From: Hysterium pulicare CBS 123377
Lineage: Eukaryota > Ascomycota > Dothideomycetes > Hysteriales > Hysteriaceae
Assembly (NCBI GenBank): GCA_000467715.1
Contig: AJFK01000129.1
Coordinates: forward strand, 161,120 to 225,119
DNA: 64,000 nt
Direction of reading: 5' to 3'
In this document: positions 37,843 to 48,734 of the stretch, one piece after another
Position numbering within the stretch: position 1 is the first letter of the stretch
How the letters are laid out: each line of letters opens with the position of its first letter
Made by a program: the position numbers and the translations under genes
The notes under the pieces: generated by a model
Seen by the model: only the letters and a program-made list of their open reading frames with translations
Databases searched by the model: none
What the model was told of the DNA's origin: nothing

Positions 37843-38700
37843 CTCTCGTACCAAGGAAGTCGGAGAGTATGATAACTGAGCATGAGGCACATCTCATCAA
37901 TGCTTCATTGCAGTCGCACTTGCCGCGCGAATTGAAGAGCGGTCGTCAAGGCGATGGAGGAATGTTGAGGAGAGCCGAAAGAGGAGGGAGATAGTCTTAG
38001 CCAAGCACCGCGCAACGGGATGGATCAGAGGTCAATTGATACGAGATGGGATGCATGATGAAGTGCTGAAGCTCCTCTGGTCTAAGACCCAGGTGGGTTC
38101 ATGCATCTCGTGGGCGTGGGTTTGTGTTCACCTCCACACGCGCGAAGACTGACGGGCTGCACGGGCAACACGGGCCAGAAAGCCAGGGAAAAACGGCCGT
38201 GCACTTTCACATCACAATTCTCATCACACTCCTTATCGCATCATGCATGCCATGAGATTCATGAGCAATTTCATCGGCAGAGAATGCTTCGAATGAGCGA
38301 TTCCGTCAGCCTCAGACGTCGTGGCGCAGACTCAGAATTCGGCTTGACTGCGCACTACAGCTGTCACAGACATGTCAACAACAAGGAGAACGTCAATGTT
38401 TACTCGACAAGGGTCCCGCCGGCACAGGCGACGACAGGGACTCCAGACGGATGGATATGCGCAGGGGTAGTGCTCAACTACCAGGGTGCCAGGCTGCGCT
38501 GCGAGTAAGACGACCAGCACAGCCCCATTCGTGCCACAACCCCCTCCGTTCATGAGATATATGAAGATACGGATCAGTATGCAGTAGTTTCTTCTATACT
38601 GTCCGTCCTTCATCTCCTAGGTTCGTTTCTTAGGTTCACATACCCAGTCACAGTCTGGCGAATCCCTTAATCAGCCCGCATTCATCCGGTTCCAGCAATC
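37843..38700. other. Divergent intergenic region
   Basis: Holds promoters of the WD40 gene (minus) and the coiled-coil protein gene (plus). The plus frame 38101-38508 is Cys/His-containing but has no family resemblance and overlaps open frames on the other strand, so it is not called. Confidence 0.5.
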
Positions 38701-39429
38701 ATGACGAACATCGACGGAGGGGACAGTCCGCTTTCCGTTACGGGCAGCATTGTTGGTATCGTGGCGCTACTGCTCAGCGTTGGGACTATCCTGCAGGCAC
38801 TTTTCATCTATTTTTCAGCTTATAGAGACGCACCAGCGGAATTAAAGCGCATCACGTCTTCCATCTCTAATACAATCGATGAGAAATCACACCGGCTTCG
38901 GACAGGCCACATACCGGGGCCTGTGGGACTCGACATTGGAAAAGGCGGCTACTCCAAAGGGAGATGGACAGAGATGCTGCAAGAGTATTACGATGCTCAC
39001 CTGGAATTGGACGAAGAGCTTTCGAAGATCAAGCGAGAGGGGGCAAGAACGGATTCAATGTTCAATCTTAATCGCCTTCTCTGGGTGTTCAAAAGAAAAG
39101 ATCTTGAAGAGTCCGTGAAACGCGTAGAGACGTTGCGAATGAGGAAGATGGCTGTTGCTCTCAACGCTCTAGTCGAGTAAGTGTTGTAGTTCCCATGGGT
39201 GCTCACTGTATTAATGCTCTTCATCAGGGACGTAAGCTCCTTGAAGGAAACTTTGGAGCGCATTGAATCTCGTATACCAGCGGGCCCGCTTCTCTTACCG
39301 CCTCCGAGGCCTCCACAAGACGATCCAGACATGGAGTACGACCTTCCGCGCCCTCTAAGGCTTTATGAAAGTTCGTTGCTCGGGGAATCAGTAACAGATA
39401 TTGTAAGGACATCTCTTGACTCGCGATAG
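38701..39429 (+). CDS. Small membrane-anchored coiled-coil protein
   Basis: Two exons (38701-39176, 39228-39429) with a 51-nt GTAAGT..ATCAG intron give 225 aa. The joined frame reads through cleanly (ALVEDVSSLKETLERI). An N-terminal hydrophobic helix (GSIVGIVALLLSVGTILQALFIYFSA, residues 16-41) is followed by charged helices (AELKRITSSISN, LELDEELSKIKREG, ESVKRVETLRMRKMAVALNAL) with coiled-coil character, and then a Pro-rich tail. The opening SVTGSIVGIVALLLS resembles the hydrophobic start of fungal STAND or DUF7580-associated N-terminal domains, but there is no effector or NTPase domain. Function unknown. Confidence 0.65.
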
Positions 39430-39479
39430 ATGCTCGTGAACTTTTCTACGTCGGCCCTGATGCCGTCCTACAATACTGT

Positions 39480-41013
39480 TTAGGCTTTCCATGTCCAACC
39501 GTTCTTCTTCGAGTTCAACAGACGAACGGTGAATAAACAGCAAATACACCCAGCCAGAAGACAACCCATATGAACAATCATCCCAGCAAAATCGGACGGA
39601 ACTGGTTCTCTTTGCCCAACATGGCCCACGAACAATCCTGCAAGGGGAACTCCGGATAGGTGGCCCACACCCCGCACTATACTAAAGACTCCCACAATGG
39701 CGATGTTAGTCTCTCTACCAAATAACAGTACGTTGACGCTCCCGGAAAGTGTTGAAAATGCGCCGCCAAAGAGACCATGGAAGACTATGAACGTGTACCA
39801 AAGTAGCCTCAGATTGGTCTCCGCTGCTACCAGCCAAGACGTCCATGTTGCTAAAGCTGTCATAAGCGTCCCAAGTAAGAGGGTATTTTGGTGGCCTATC
39901 TTATCCGCGATGAATCCAATGGCGATCCTCGATGGAGCTCCGATGCCGCTGTCCACCGCCAACAATACGGCAGCAGTCGAGGCAGTGAAGCCCAGTGTCT
40001 TGCTAAATGACGGTCCAAACCCCAAGGGAATACTACTTGCGAGGGAGTAGAAGAGGTTTACGACCAACATGAGGATGATTGCCGGCTCTCGGAATTTGGC
40101 CCAAGGTACCTTATTATTCCTGCGATTCTTAACCTGGCGAGGACCTTGGGCAAGGACACTCGCTACCCCACAGAGCACGGCATTAAGAGCAGCGAGTACC
40201 ACCAGGGTTTTTCTTGTCCCAATCTTGCTAAGCATCATACGTATGATCGGGGCATAGACGAGTCCTCCCAGTCCGCCAGCTTCGGCAATGTTAGAAAGAA
40301 GGAGTGCAGTATCAGGACTGACCCACCTGCTGCAACGATACCCACAGCCTTTCCCCTTCTTTTGGAAAAGTACTCCGCTAGTATCGCATTAAGGGGATAC
40401 TGAAGGAGACCGCTTCCTGTTCCAGCGATCAATCCCTGGGTGAGGAGAAGATGCCAGTACTGAACAATGGGTCAACACAGTTATCCGTAAACTCCGTTAG
40501 CAAACGCGACGAACCTTCGTACTTGCAGCTGCTGTAACCATCCCAATCACCAGTTAAATGGTTCCCACAAAACAAATTCTCCTCACGCAGTAAACATCTC
40601 GTATCCAAGGCGTCAACAAGAATCCGAACAATAGAATGAGCCCTCCGCCACTTAGACTGCCGATCAACGCGACCGCGGCCCTATTGGTGCCTTCCTTTGG
40701 AGCCATGAGGCGTTCTGAACCAGCGTCGATACTGGTGTAATGGGCTTGAAAGACGCCGAACGCTGCGTGCATTCCTTCGCTATTATCAGCCAATGTCCCG
40801 GTGACTTGTTTTCATTGCCCAGTCTATCTTACCAGACGTCTGAAAGTTCACAATAAATGTTGTTGTTATCACGAGCATCTGCTGTGTTCTCGTTACCCTG
40901 ATTTTGTCGACGTCCTCATTGGGGTTGTCCTTGAGCGAGATATCTTCGAAAGGTCCGTCGGTATCGGCTATGGACCCCCTCCCCAATTTGTTCCAATAAA
41001 GATTCGGGTACAT
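39480..41013 (-). pseudogene. MFS monocarboxylate-type transporter with an in-frame stop
   Basis: Four exons (41013-40833, 40774-40515, 40459-40327, 40279-39480) with introns of 58, 55 and 47 nt; phases close to a 457-codon frame that contains one internal TAA at 40554-40556. Start MYPNLYWNKL. Conserved MFS parts are present: NFQTSG joined to MHAAFGVFQAHY (TM1), LIGSLSGGGLILLFG, GLIAGTGSGLLQYPL, the cytosolic loop EYFSKRRGKAVGI, and ADKIGHQNTLLLG in the C-half. The layout matches the fungal monocarboxylate-porter (MCT/SLC16-like) group. The TAA falls in the middle of TM3, between GTI and LVIGMV. A longer intron from donor 40568 would skip the stop but delete TM3. Either a recent nonsense allele or a sequence error; the rest is undamaged. 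Confidence 0.8.
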
Positions 41014-41046
41014 GATTCTGGAGGAGTTGTGAAAGAAGCTGGAGCT

Positions 41047-41094
41047 CTTAGAGATCTGGGGTCTTAGAGATCTGGGGTCTTAGAGATCTGGGGT
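41047..41094. repeat. 16-nt minisatellite, three copies
   Basis: Three perfect tandem copies of a 16-nt unit (cttagagatctggggt) start 34 nt upstream of the MFS ATG. The position puts it in the leader or promoter of the transporter gene. Confidence 0.9.
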
Positions 41095-41706
41095 CTTTAT
41101 AGCAGGTCCTTCATTCGGAATTTCGTCGTTCGCAATGTTGAATCATCTCCTCTCATATGATCGAAGAATTACAAATGAACGTATGTGTTCCATGGAACTT
41201 TGCAGCTCCGACATAGTTTACACATCGATGAAAGCACACTACACTTTTTGAACTATGTTTAACCCAACTCAACTTGATCTCTGCCCAATTCATACAACAT
41301 GTTTTCTCGGCTGTTTCCATACTGCCAACGTGTAAGATCTGGCAACCTCCATCATGCATATTCGAGATCTAGAAGACCTACAAAAATAATCGTGCGATTC
41401 TATTTCGACCCCAAATATCATGAAATGTCCATGTCAATAGAGTATTTCTAATGTTTCCTGAGGTTTTCGGGTTCATCCAGTAGAGCGTGAGATATTACTT
41501 ACATGTACTTTGGTATATCCATGGACGGTGACAAAAGTGTCAACCTTCGGAAGGCAAGTCTAAGCGATGCCGTCTTGGCATGTGTTTGGTCTTGGCACCT
41601 AGAGAATTATCCTTCACCCGTCGTCATTTACAAACATCAGCCATTGCTCCACTACTACCACAAAACGCGTATTAATTTATGCGCTCGCGAGCCCACTGAG
41701 CTCTGT
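41095..41706. other. Divergent intergenic region
   Basis: Promoter region between the MFS gene and the AAA ATPase gene. The plus frame is open from 41503, but that part (MYFGISMDGDKS and following) is unlike a mitochondrial leader and is taken as 5' leader. No gene supported. Confidence 0.45.
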
Positions 41707-44700
41707 ATGCATGCCGTAGCGTGGCGGACTCTGCGCTCAGCGTCCTCCAGATCCAAATCGTCCGCAAGAGTCATTAAGAACCGCCGACTGGGTCGTTCAC
41801 CTCGAAATCGGTCTTTTCATTCCTCGACCTCCCTCGCTCAAGATCCGCATAATCTTCCTTCGACCCCAGATACCCCTCCCGTCGAGCGCAATGAACGAGA
41901 TAAGAATAATGGAGACGAGGAAATCCCGGCGGAGAAGCCTAAGGAAAGCACAACCGCTGAAGAACCGGCGGTACTTGCGAAAAAATTGCAGCGGTCAAAG
42001 GACATGGTACGACACTATGGCTCTGCATTGAAACGGTCACAGCGTCATAATCGATCTCAGGACCTCCCTCCCATACATATACCAGAGTGGTTCCTGCAGG
42101 AGAATGTTGCGCTTCTAGAGGATATTCCTGATTGGATGCGAAATAATGGGAACACGACAGTGACATTGAAGCACAGAGGAACTGGACAGCCCGTTGGCTC
42201 GCTTCAACTACGAGTATCGGAGAGGTCATTAGAACATCATTACCTTCCCCTAGCTGCCAGGCTAGGCAGGGACTTCACTGAGGATGAAATCGAACAGGTT
42301 CATGGTATAATAGGGAAAGTGTCTTTTCCGAACTCTGATTCCAAACAACTACCGGGAATATCAGATCATTCAGGGCACAGAGAGATCGAGCGTGCCTCCA
42401 AAGCACAAGACATATTGGATATGAGGATCAATTTTCTAGTTCTCGCTGAAATTAGGGCCACCGTTGCGGCATGTCTATCCATTGCACGACCAGAATCAGC
42501 GGTTTCTTTCCCTTCAACAAGGACCAACTTAATACTGGAGTCCCCCTCAGCGGAAAGTGAACGGTTTCTTTTGGGGCTTGTCATGCAAGTTGCAGGCGAG
42601 ATCGGAGCCGACGTTGTGGAATTAGATGCTCAAGATCTCGCTGAGATTGGAGGGGATTACCTTGGAGAGGGACCAGAACCATCACCGCACTCTATACGCT
42701 CATTAGGCTACGATACGTACAAATTGAAGTCAGAGCTCCAGAAGGACGTTCAAGATATGGAAGAAAACGAAGACGAGCTGGATGGGCAAGACGGACCCGC
42801 AAATCCACAAATGCCATTTGAAATGCCAGGTCGGCCAACAACTGGTACTGATTCTCCAAATATGATTGCTGGTACAGTGCGAGTATTTAATTTAGAATCG
42901 CTTGCCAATTCTCCCCTTCTAAAAGCACTTGGTTTGCCCATGAACAACGGTCAAATGCAAGCTCCTCCAGGTTCGTCCTATGGTCGAGTGCAATCGCCCA
43001 ACGAGGTACAATGGGAAGACATGAAGCTCTCGGCTTTGCTCACTGCACTGGTGGACGCCAACGAAGAAAAACGATCGCGTTCTCTGGCCGAGACTGCAGA
43101 AGGTCGCGTGGATACCCAGCCATCATCAAGATCCCCGGCAATGCCATACAGTCCTCTGAAATTCTTCGACTATTCTGTGCCCCAAAAGACAGTGGAACTC
43201 GATTTCAGTACCATCCTGCCAAAAAGCATTAGGAGAAATTTCAAGGTCGACGTTGAGGTAGGCAAAGCGCCTCAGCTATTTATATCCCCACAAAAGAAGA
43301 AGATCATACGCATTCGAGACATCAAAGACCTCAACGCTACCCAACGAGGCAGTCAGATATTACAGAAACTTCAAGACATTGTTCGAAAACGAAGGGCTCA
43401 GGGTGAGCAGATTATGATTATAGGCACGTCGTACTCTACGGATCTCATGCCTGAGCTCTCCAAAGCAGGAATCCAAAGTCTCCAATCGGAGGGAGACAGT
43501 ACCTACTCCCGGACCATTGTTGTACCCGTGAAACCCGAACTTCGGAGGTCGGCTGAGAAAGCTAGCCCTGACAGAGCTTCCGCCAGGTTGCCAACTTCGA
43601 TACCTGAAAAGATCGAGATGAACTTCGAAGCACGAAAGAACGCCAAGATCAACATTCGGCATATCCAAGATATGCTCAAACGTCTTAACCCTAATATCCA
43701 TGCCGACCTCCTGAAACCCGCGGAAGGAGCTGTGCACTTCCTTCCCTATCCCGAAACATGCTTTACAAGAATACTATCGTACGACGAGGTACATCGAATA
43801 GCACTCACAGCGCTTGGTATCCATCTCTCTCAGCCCAATTCTGATAGTGACACTGCAGCACACGTGTTCCTTGCAATGACACTTCTGGAACACAGCGACG
43901 AGATCAAGTTTAAGTGGGCAGCGCGTCAGGCTTGGTGGCAGAAACAAGAGCAACGCAAAGATACAAAAGGACTGCCAAATTCCCGAACCGATTCGGATTC
44001 CCTGTTTGATCGGAAACAACGAAACTTAGATCGAGTAGCGGGTAAAGCAAATAAGTACGAGAGGCGACTACTCAATGGCGTCGTCAACCCGGATAAGATC
44101 AAGACTACATTCTCGGACGTGCACGCACCCAAAGAGACTATCGAGGCGCTCCGAACGTTGACTACATTATCGCTTCTGCGTCCAGAAGCATTCAAGTATG
44201 GTGTCCTAGCCACGGATAAGATCCCTGGATTACTCCTCTACGGTCCACCGGGAACTGGTAAGACTCTCCTAGCCAAGGCCGTCGCCAAAGAGAGTGGAGC
44301 TACTGTATTGGAGGTCTCTGGGAGCGAAGTTTACGATAAGTATGTTGGTGGGGGAGAGAAGAATGTGAGCAATGCCCCAACCATAACTTCATTAACCCTA
44401 CTGACTGTGAGCCAAGGTCAAAGCAATATTTTCCCTCGCGCGTAAACTTTCCCCTTGCGTGGTCTTCATCGACGAAGCTGATGCGATATTCGGTTCGCGT
44501 GATGGAAATCGCCAACGTACAACGCACCGTGAAATCATCAATCAGTTCTTAAAGGAATGGGATGGGATGAATGATCTCTCTGTCTTCATCATGGTGGCTA
44601 CTAATCGCCCATTCGACATAGACGATGCAGTATTACGTCGTCTGCCGAGACGACTGTTGGTCGATCTGCCCACGCAAGAAGATCGAAAGAAGATATTAGA

Positions 44701-45184
44701 AATCCATCTGCAAGGCGAGCAATTAGACTCAAATGTGGACCTTGAGGAGCTAGCACGAAACACGCCATATTATAGCGGTAGCGATTTGAAGAACTTGGCG
44801 GTTGCGGCTGCTCTGGCTTGTGTGAGAGAAGAGAACGAGCAAGCTGCCATTTCGGTTGCCAAGGCAATGACCGATGCTGCAGCATCCTCGCCTAATACGA
44901 ATGGAGAGTCCGAAGTAGATTCAGACCCTGCAATCGAATCGAGGCAACCGACACCGCCCCCGATGTCCAAGTACCTCCCTGAAAAGCGTACCCTCCATAA
45001 GCATCATTTTGACAGGGCGATTCAGGAGATCAGCGCAAGTATATCGGAAGATATGTCATCTCTGAATGCCATTAAGAAATTCGACGAGCAGTTTGGGGAT
45101 CGAAAGGGAAGGAGAAAGAAGAACGCGTATGGGTTTGGCCTGCAGCCTGAGAAAGATGAGAAGGCTGTGAGGGTTAGGACGTAG
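41707..45184 (+). CDS. Mitochondrial-type AAA ATPase
   Basis: Two exons (41707-44364, 44417-45184) with a 52-nt GTGAGC..CCAAG intron that splits the AAA domain give 1141 aa. ATG 41707 gives an Arg/Ser-rich, acid-free leader (MHAVAWRTLRSASSRSK, later RSFHSSTSLAQ), a good mitochondrial presequence. The first about 770 residues are poorly conserved and charged, with a degenerate P-loop-domain-like segment before residue 620 (QGEQIMIIGTSYSTDLMPE). The C-terminal AAA domain has Walker A GPPGTGKT (about residues 846-853), Walker B VVFIDEAD (about 901-908), sensor 1 VATNRP and the arginine-finger region AVLRRLPRR. It resembles the MSP1/spastin branch. Likely a protein-remodelling ATPase of mitochondria; substrate unknown. 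Confidence 0.88.
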
Positions 45185-45444
45185 GTCTTTGAGCTTGTGA
45201 GTATATGTTGAAGATTAGGGGAGATGTGTGTATATATTGTACAATATTGATTATAATCTTTATGGATTTTGGATTTTGATATTGAGCTGATCTGTAGTTG
45301 GGAGGTGTTTTAAATAACTAGGTAGGACCCACCATCTCTGCCTGAATTCGAAATATATTCCAGCTCCCAGAATGTCGAATTGGCCAAGTGCAGAACAGTC
45401 TTGTCGAAGGATTTTCAATGATTTCACACCTCGACCTATTGCGA

Positions 45445-46314
45445 TCAAAGCCACCTCTTAAACCACTCCACAGCCTGCATTTTCGCATCATCCGCACCCT
45501 TCGAATTGACCTCATCACCTTCCCTCGCCCTAACAGCAAATCCATGCACACATCCCTTGTAAATTTTAATCTCATAAAAATACCCATTCTCCCCTTCACC
45601 CCTCCCCACCTCCCGCCTCAACAAGGCCTCCGCCTCTTCGATCTTCGCGGTCGACATCATAATATCTTTCTCGGCATGTGCAATACTAGATGGGACTTTA
45701 AACTTCTTCACACCCTCAACAATCTGCGCTGGCGCCTCAAGAGCAGAAGGATGGGCAGAGAACTGCGCATTTAAAAGGGGCTCGTCACCGCCTTCAACAG
45801 CCGGCTCGCCAGCAAAGTTGACGGCGAGATAGCCGCCCCAGCAGAACCCGGCTGCGCCTAACTTACCACCCGCTGGTAAGTCTTTCTTCACTTTGCGCGT
45901 GAAATCTAGACAGTGCGGGTAGGCTTTTACCGCCGAGCCACGCATCCTGAAGGGAACGAAATAGGAAATAGCGAGCAAGATATTCCACGCTCTACGCAAT
46001 TGCCCGAGCACGTCATACCAAGTCACGGGATCCATAGCAATGTCCATGATAGGGAGGATGGCGACCGGGAGACCACCGCCGGGGATGAGGTCCGGGACGA
46101 GGACGCGGTAGCCTGTGTGCGAGGCGTAGGAATCGGCGAGGAGTTTTGTGTTGACGAGATTTAGACCTAGGGCATCTGTGAAGATTATGATGGTTGATTG
46201 AGAGGTTGATGAAGAGGGTGAGGTGACGTAGGTTAGGACGTCGTGGATCTTGGATACGGAGCCTGTGGGTGTGCCTTTGGCTTGGCCGCCGCGGAAGCAG
46301 TCGGGACAGGACAT
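45445..46314 (-). CDS. Dienelactone hydrolase family protein
   Basis: Single exon, 289 aa, ATG 46314 (MSCPDCFRGGQAKGTPTG), the standard opening of the fungal DLH family. It is an alpha/beta-hydrolase with Cys158 as nucleophile (GAAGFCWGG), Asp217 (AHAEKD) and His257 (GCVHGFAVR), all present. Full length for the family, and no signal peptide, so cytosolic. Family members hydrolyse dienelactones or related cyclic esters in aromatic breakdown; the actual substrate is not clear. It ends convergently with the AAA ATPase gene, about 260 nt apart. Confidence 0.93.
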   Translation of the reverse strand: MSCPDCFRGGQAKGTPTGSVSKIHDVLTYVTSPSSSTSQSTIIIFTDALGLNLVNTKLLADSYASHTGYRVLVPDLIPGGGLPVAILPIMDIAMDPVTWYDVLGQLRRAWNILLAISYFVPFRMRGSAVKAYPHCLDFTRKVKKDLPAGGKLGAAGFCWGGYLAVNFAGEPAVEGGDEPLLNAQFSAHPSALEAPAQIVEGVKKFKVPSSIAHAEKDIMMSTAKIEEAEALLRREVGRGEGENGYFYEIKIYKGCVHGFAVRAREGDEVNSKGADDAKMQAVEWFKRWL

Positions 46315-46922
46315 TGTGGTGTTTGATGGACTCTTCTTTGAAGATTTGATGACAGATGTAGATTTCAGGGGGTATTTATCTGGTGTTGATGGAGGTGAAC
46401 TCGGAGTTCGTGATTGATGATTTGTCGGTGATAGCGGAGCTATGGGATGCCGAAATCCTGGGGAAGGTTGACGCTAAGGAAAGCTTATTCTAGCTTGTTT
46501 TGTCTGGAAGTATGATAGGGTGGGCGGTATACACATTTCTCCCACCTCATGCCTCAACTCTCATAAAAGATGGAGTGTTAGAGGAGTGCTATGAATCTTG
46601 TCATCCTTCAGCATAGCATTGGACGCCTCGATTCAATGACTAAAGCTCCACTCATCTTGCTTACTTTCAAGATATGCCACGTAAGCACTCTATAAACTAC
46701 CGACTGAATACCATATAACGGCCTCCTCGGGATGCGGGATGCTAAACGTACGCCAAATGAAGGCCTAAGTCAGCTGTGGTGATACTTAACAAGACCTGAT
46801 CTCGCTGTCGCGATATCAAAAGAAGCATATTCATATTCATCTTCAACTTCAACTTATGCTTTACTTCAACCAGACTTCCACCGCATATTTGAATATATTC
46901 AGGCATAGTAAAGGCTACCAAC
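46315..46922. other. Intergenic region
   Basis: Promoter of the dienelactone hydrolase and upstream part of the FAD-oxidase pseudogene. No gene supported. Confidence 0.5.
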
Positions 46923-48600
46923 ATGGAAAAAGTCAAAGCAGTCTTAAGTCCAGACGAGATAATCGAACCCTCATCCCCATTCCACTCCAAAGAATCAAAA
47001 GTCTGGTCCGCACACAAAGATCTCCACCCACAGATCGGCGCTCGACTCACTTTCCAGATTACTCTTAACGCTCAATGATTTGGATCTAGATTTCGCCGTA
47101 CGCTGCGGCGGGTGCGGCTCAACATCCGCCAAGGACGTATTGATCAGCATGTCTGCATTCGACGGTTTCAAGTTTGATAAAGAGGGTGAGACGGTTATTG
47201 TAGGTGCCGGGCAAATTTGGCGCCATGTGGATAGGAAGATGGAAGAGGAGGCGCCTGGGTATTTTGGTTTGTTTTATCTCTGCTTCTTATTCTTGTTGTT
47301 TTCCATCATTGATATTCGTTTACGGGTTTGATGAGATTCATGATTCTGACTTCTTCATAGTCGTCGGTCCTCGCTGCACATACGTTGGAGTCGGAGGCCG
47401 AACGGTCCAAGGAGGCGTATCCTGGATGTCATCTGAGTTCTGCTTAACATCCGATCCGCAAAATATGCTGGATGCGCAAGTCGTGAAGATGAACGGAGAG
47501 GTTCTCTGGGCATTGGAAGACCCTGACCTCCTCTGGGCTCTCAGGGGAAGAGGAGGCAACTTCGGAGGTGTGCACCACGCTCTCTCCCATCTGAACTAGG
47601 AAGACTTCAAGGACCGCAAGTTAACATGTCGTAGTTATAACATCCTTCAAGCTCAAAGCCTACAAATACCCAGCCCAAGTCTACAGTGGCATGATTCTCT
47701 ATCCCCGCGAAGCTCTTCCGGCCCTAGCAGAACAAGTTTCCGCCTTCGTGGATCGTTGCACGGATGCGCATGGCGAAGAGCATGGAGGAAGTGACGAGGG
47801 CTTTAAATGAGCGCTAGAGATTTCGGGAGCGATGGATACGACGAAGGAGATGAGTTATCGGGAGGTGAATCAATTGGATGGTGAGTTTTTTACCTATATT
47901 AAAATATATGAATGAGGATAAGGAAGAGATTGACGTGGAGTCCACATACCCAGATAACCTCGAAGCCATGAGAGGCGAAACGAACCAAACGATGACCGGA
48001 GTCGTCATCCCTTCCATCACCCCCTCCCTCATCTACAGAACCTGGAAATGGTTCGATGACTTAATCGCGAAAGAGCCCAGATTAAACGCAGGCACTTTCG
48101 TCCTAATCGAAATAACGCAAAATGTACGCTTGAAGCCTTGCTTCCCCTAGTTTATCAAGGTTTCCGACCTTTAGCACCACCTTTCTAATTTGCCTAGCCT
48201 GCCTTCCACTCCCTTAAATCCCCAACCGACGCCGCAGGGTCTCACCCTAATGGCCGCCACATCCTCCAACTAGGCACCGGCGCCCTGAACAAAGTCTGCA
48301 CGGCCGAGATGCATGATTTAGCTGTAAAGAGCTTGGGCGATGCGGCGCATCAGATCTGCGATGCTTATTCCGTTGGGGATTGTCTTCCGAGGGATTTTGA
48401 GGAGTTTCATGATCCGGTTAAGCTATGTTGTTTAAGATGATGTGGGGAATGCTGGAGGGGAACGATGGATGCTGACTCGTGGATAGATGTTTGAAGGGAA
48501 TGTGGAGAAGATGAGGAAGGTGAAGAGAAGGGTTGACCCGAAGGGGAGATTGATGGGGGCTTATAAGCTTTGGAGAGTAGATGGAAGAATTGGGGAGTAA
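46923..48600 (+). pseudogene. Decayed FAD-binding (BBE-type) oxidoreductase gene
   Basis: Pieces of a full VAO/BBE oxidase are present in order: VWSAHKDLHPQI, then after a frame change DLDFAVRCGGCGS, GAGQIWRHVDRKMEEEAPGY, a typical intron, VVGPRCTYVGVGGRTV (FAD site), ALRGRGGNFG, an intron, FKLKAYKYP, GMILYPREALPALAEQV, GEEHGGSDEGFK, a TGA at 47808-47810 where Trp is expected, ALEISGAMDTT, TPSLIYRTWKWFDDLI, GRHILQLGTG, and RRVDPKGRLMGAYKLW. Damage seen: a frameshift near 47036, a missing stretch between AFVDRC and HGEEHG, and the nonsense TGA. Several introns still have good splice sites, so the decay looks recent. No repaired product is implied; it should not make the full enzyme. Confidence 0.85.
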
Positions 48601-48734
48601 AGCCGTGCAGAAAGAGAAAGAATTCACTCCGGCAACTAGCCATGTCATTATAACGTCTCTTCTTGCCACATTAGTAAAGCAAGCCTAAAGAGAAGAGTGA
48701 TGAACACGTCCTCATTTTACGATTCCCCTCATAA

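Noticed and set aside
38101-38508. 135-codon plus-strand frame with several Cys and His
   Set aside because: Cys/His are scattered without a finger spacing and the region is a divergent promoter; no resemblance to any family.
40460-40568. Longer intron that would bypass the nonsense codon in the MFS gene
   Set aside because: It removes TM3, giving an odd number of membrane spans; the shorter intron 40460-40514 keeps the full MFS fold.
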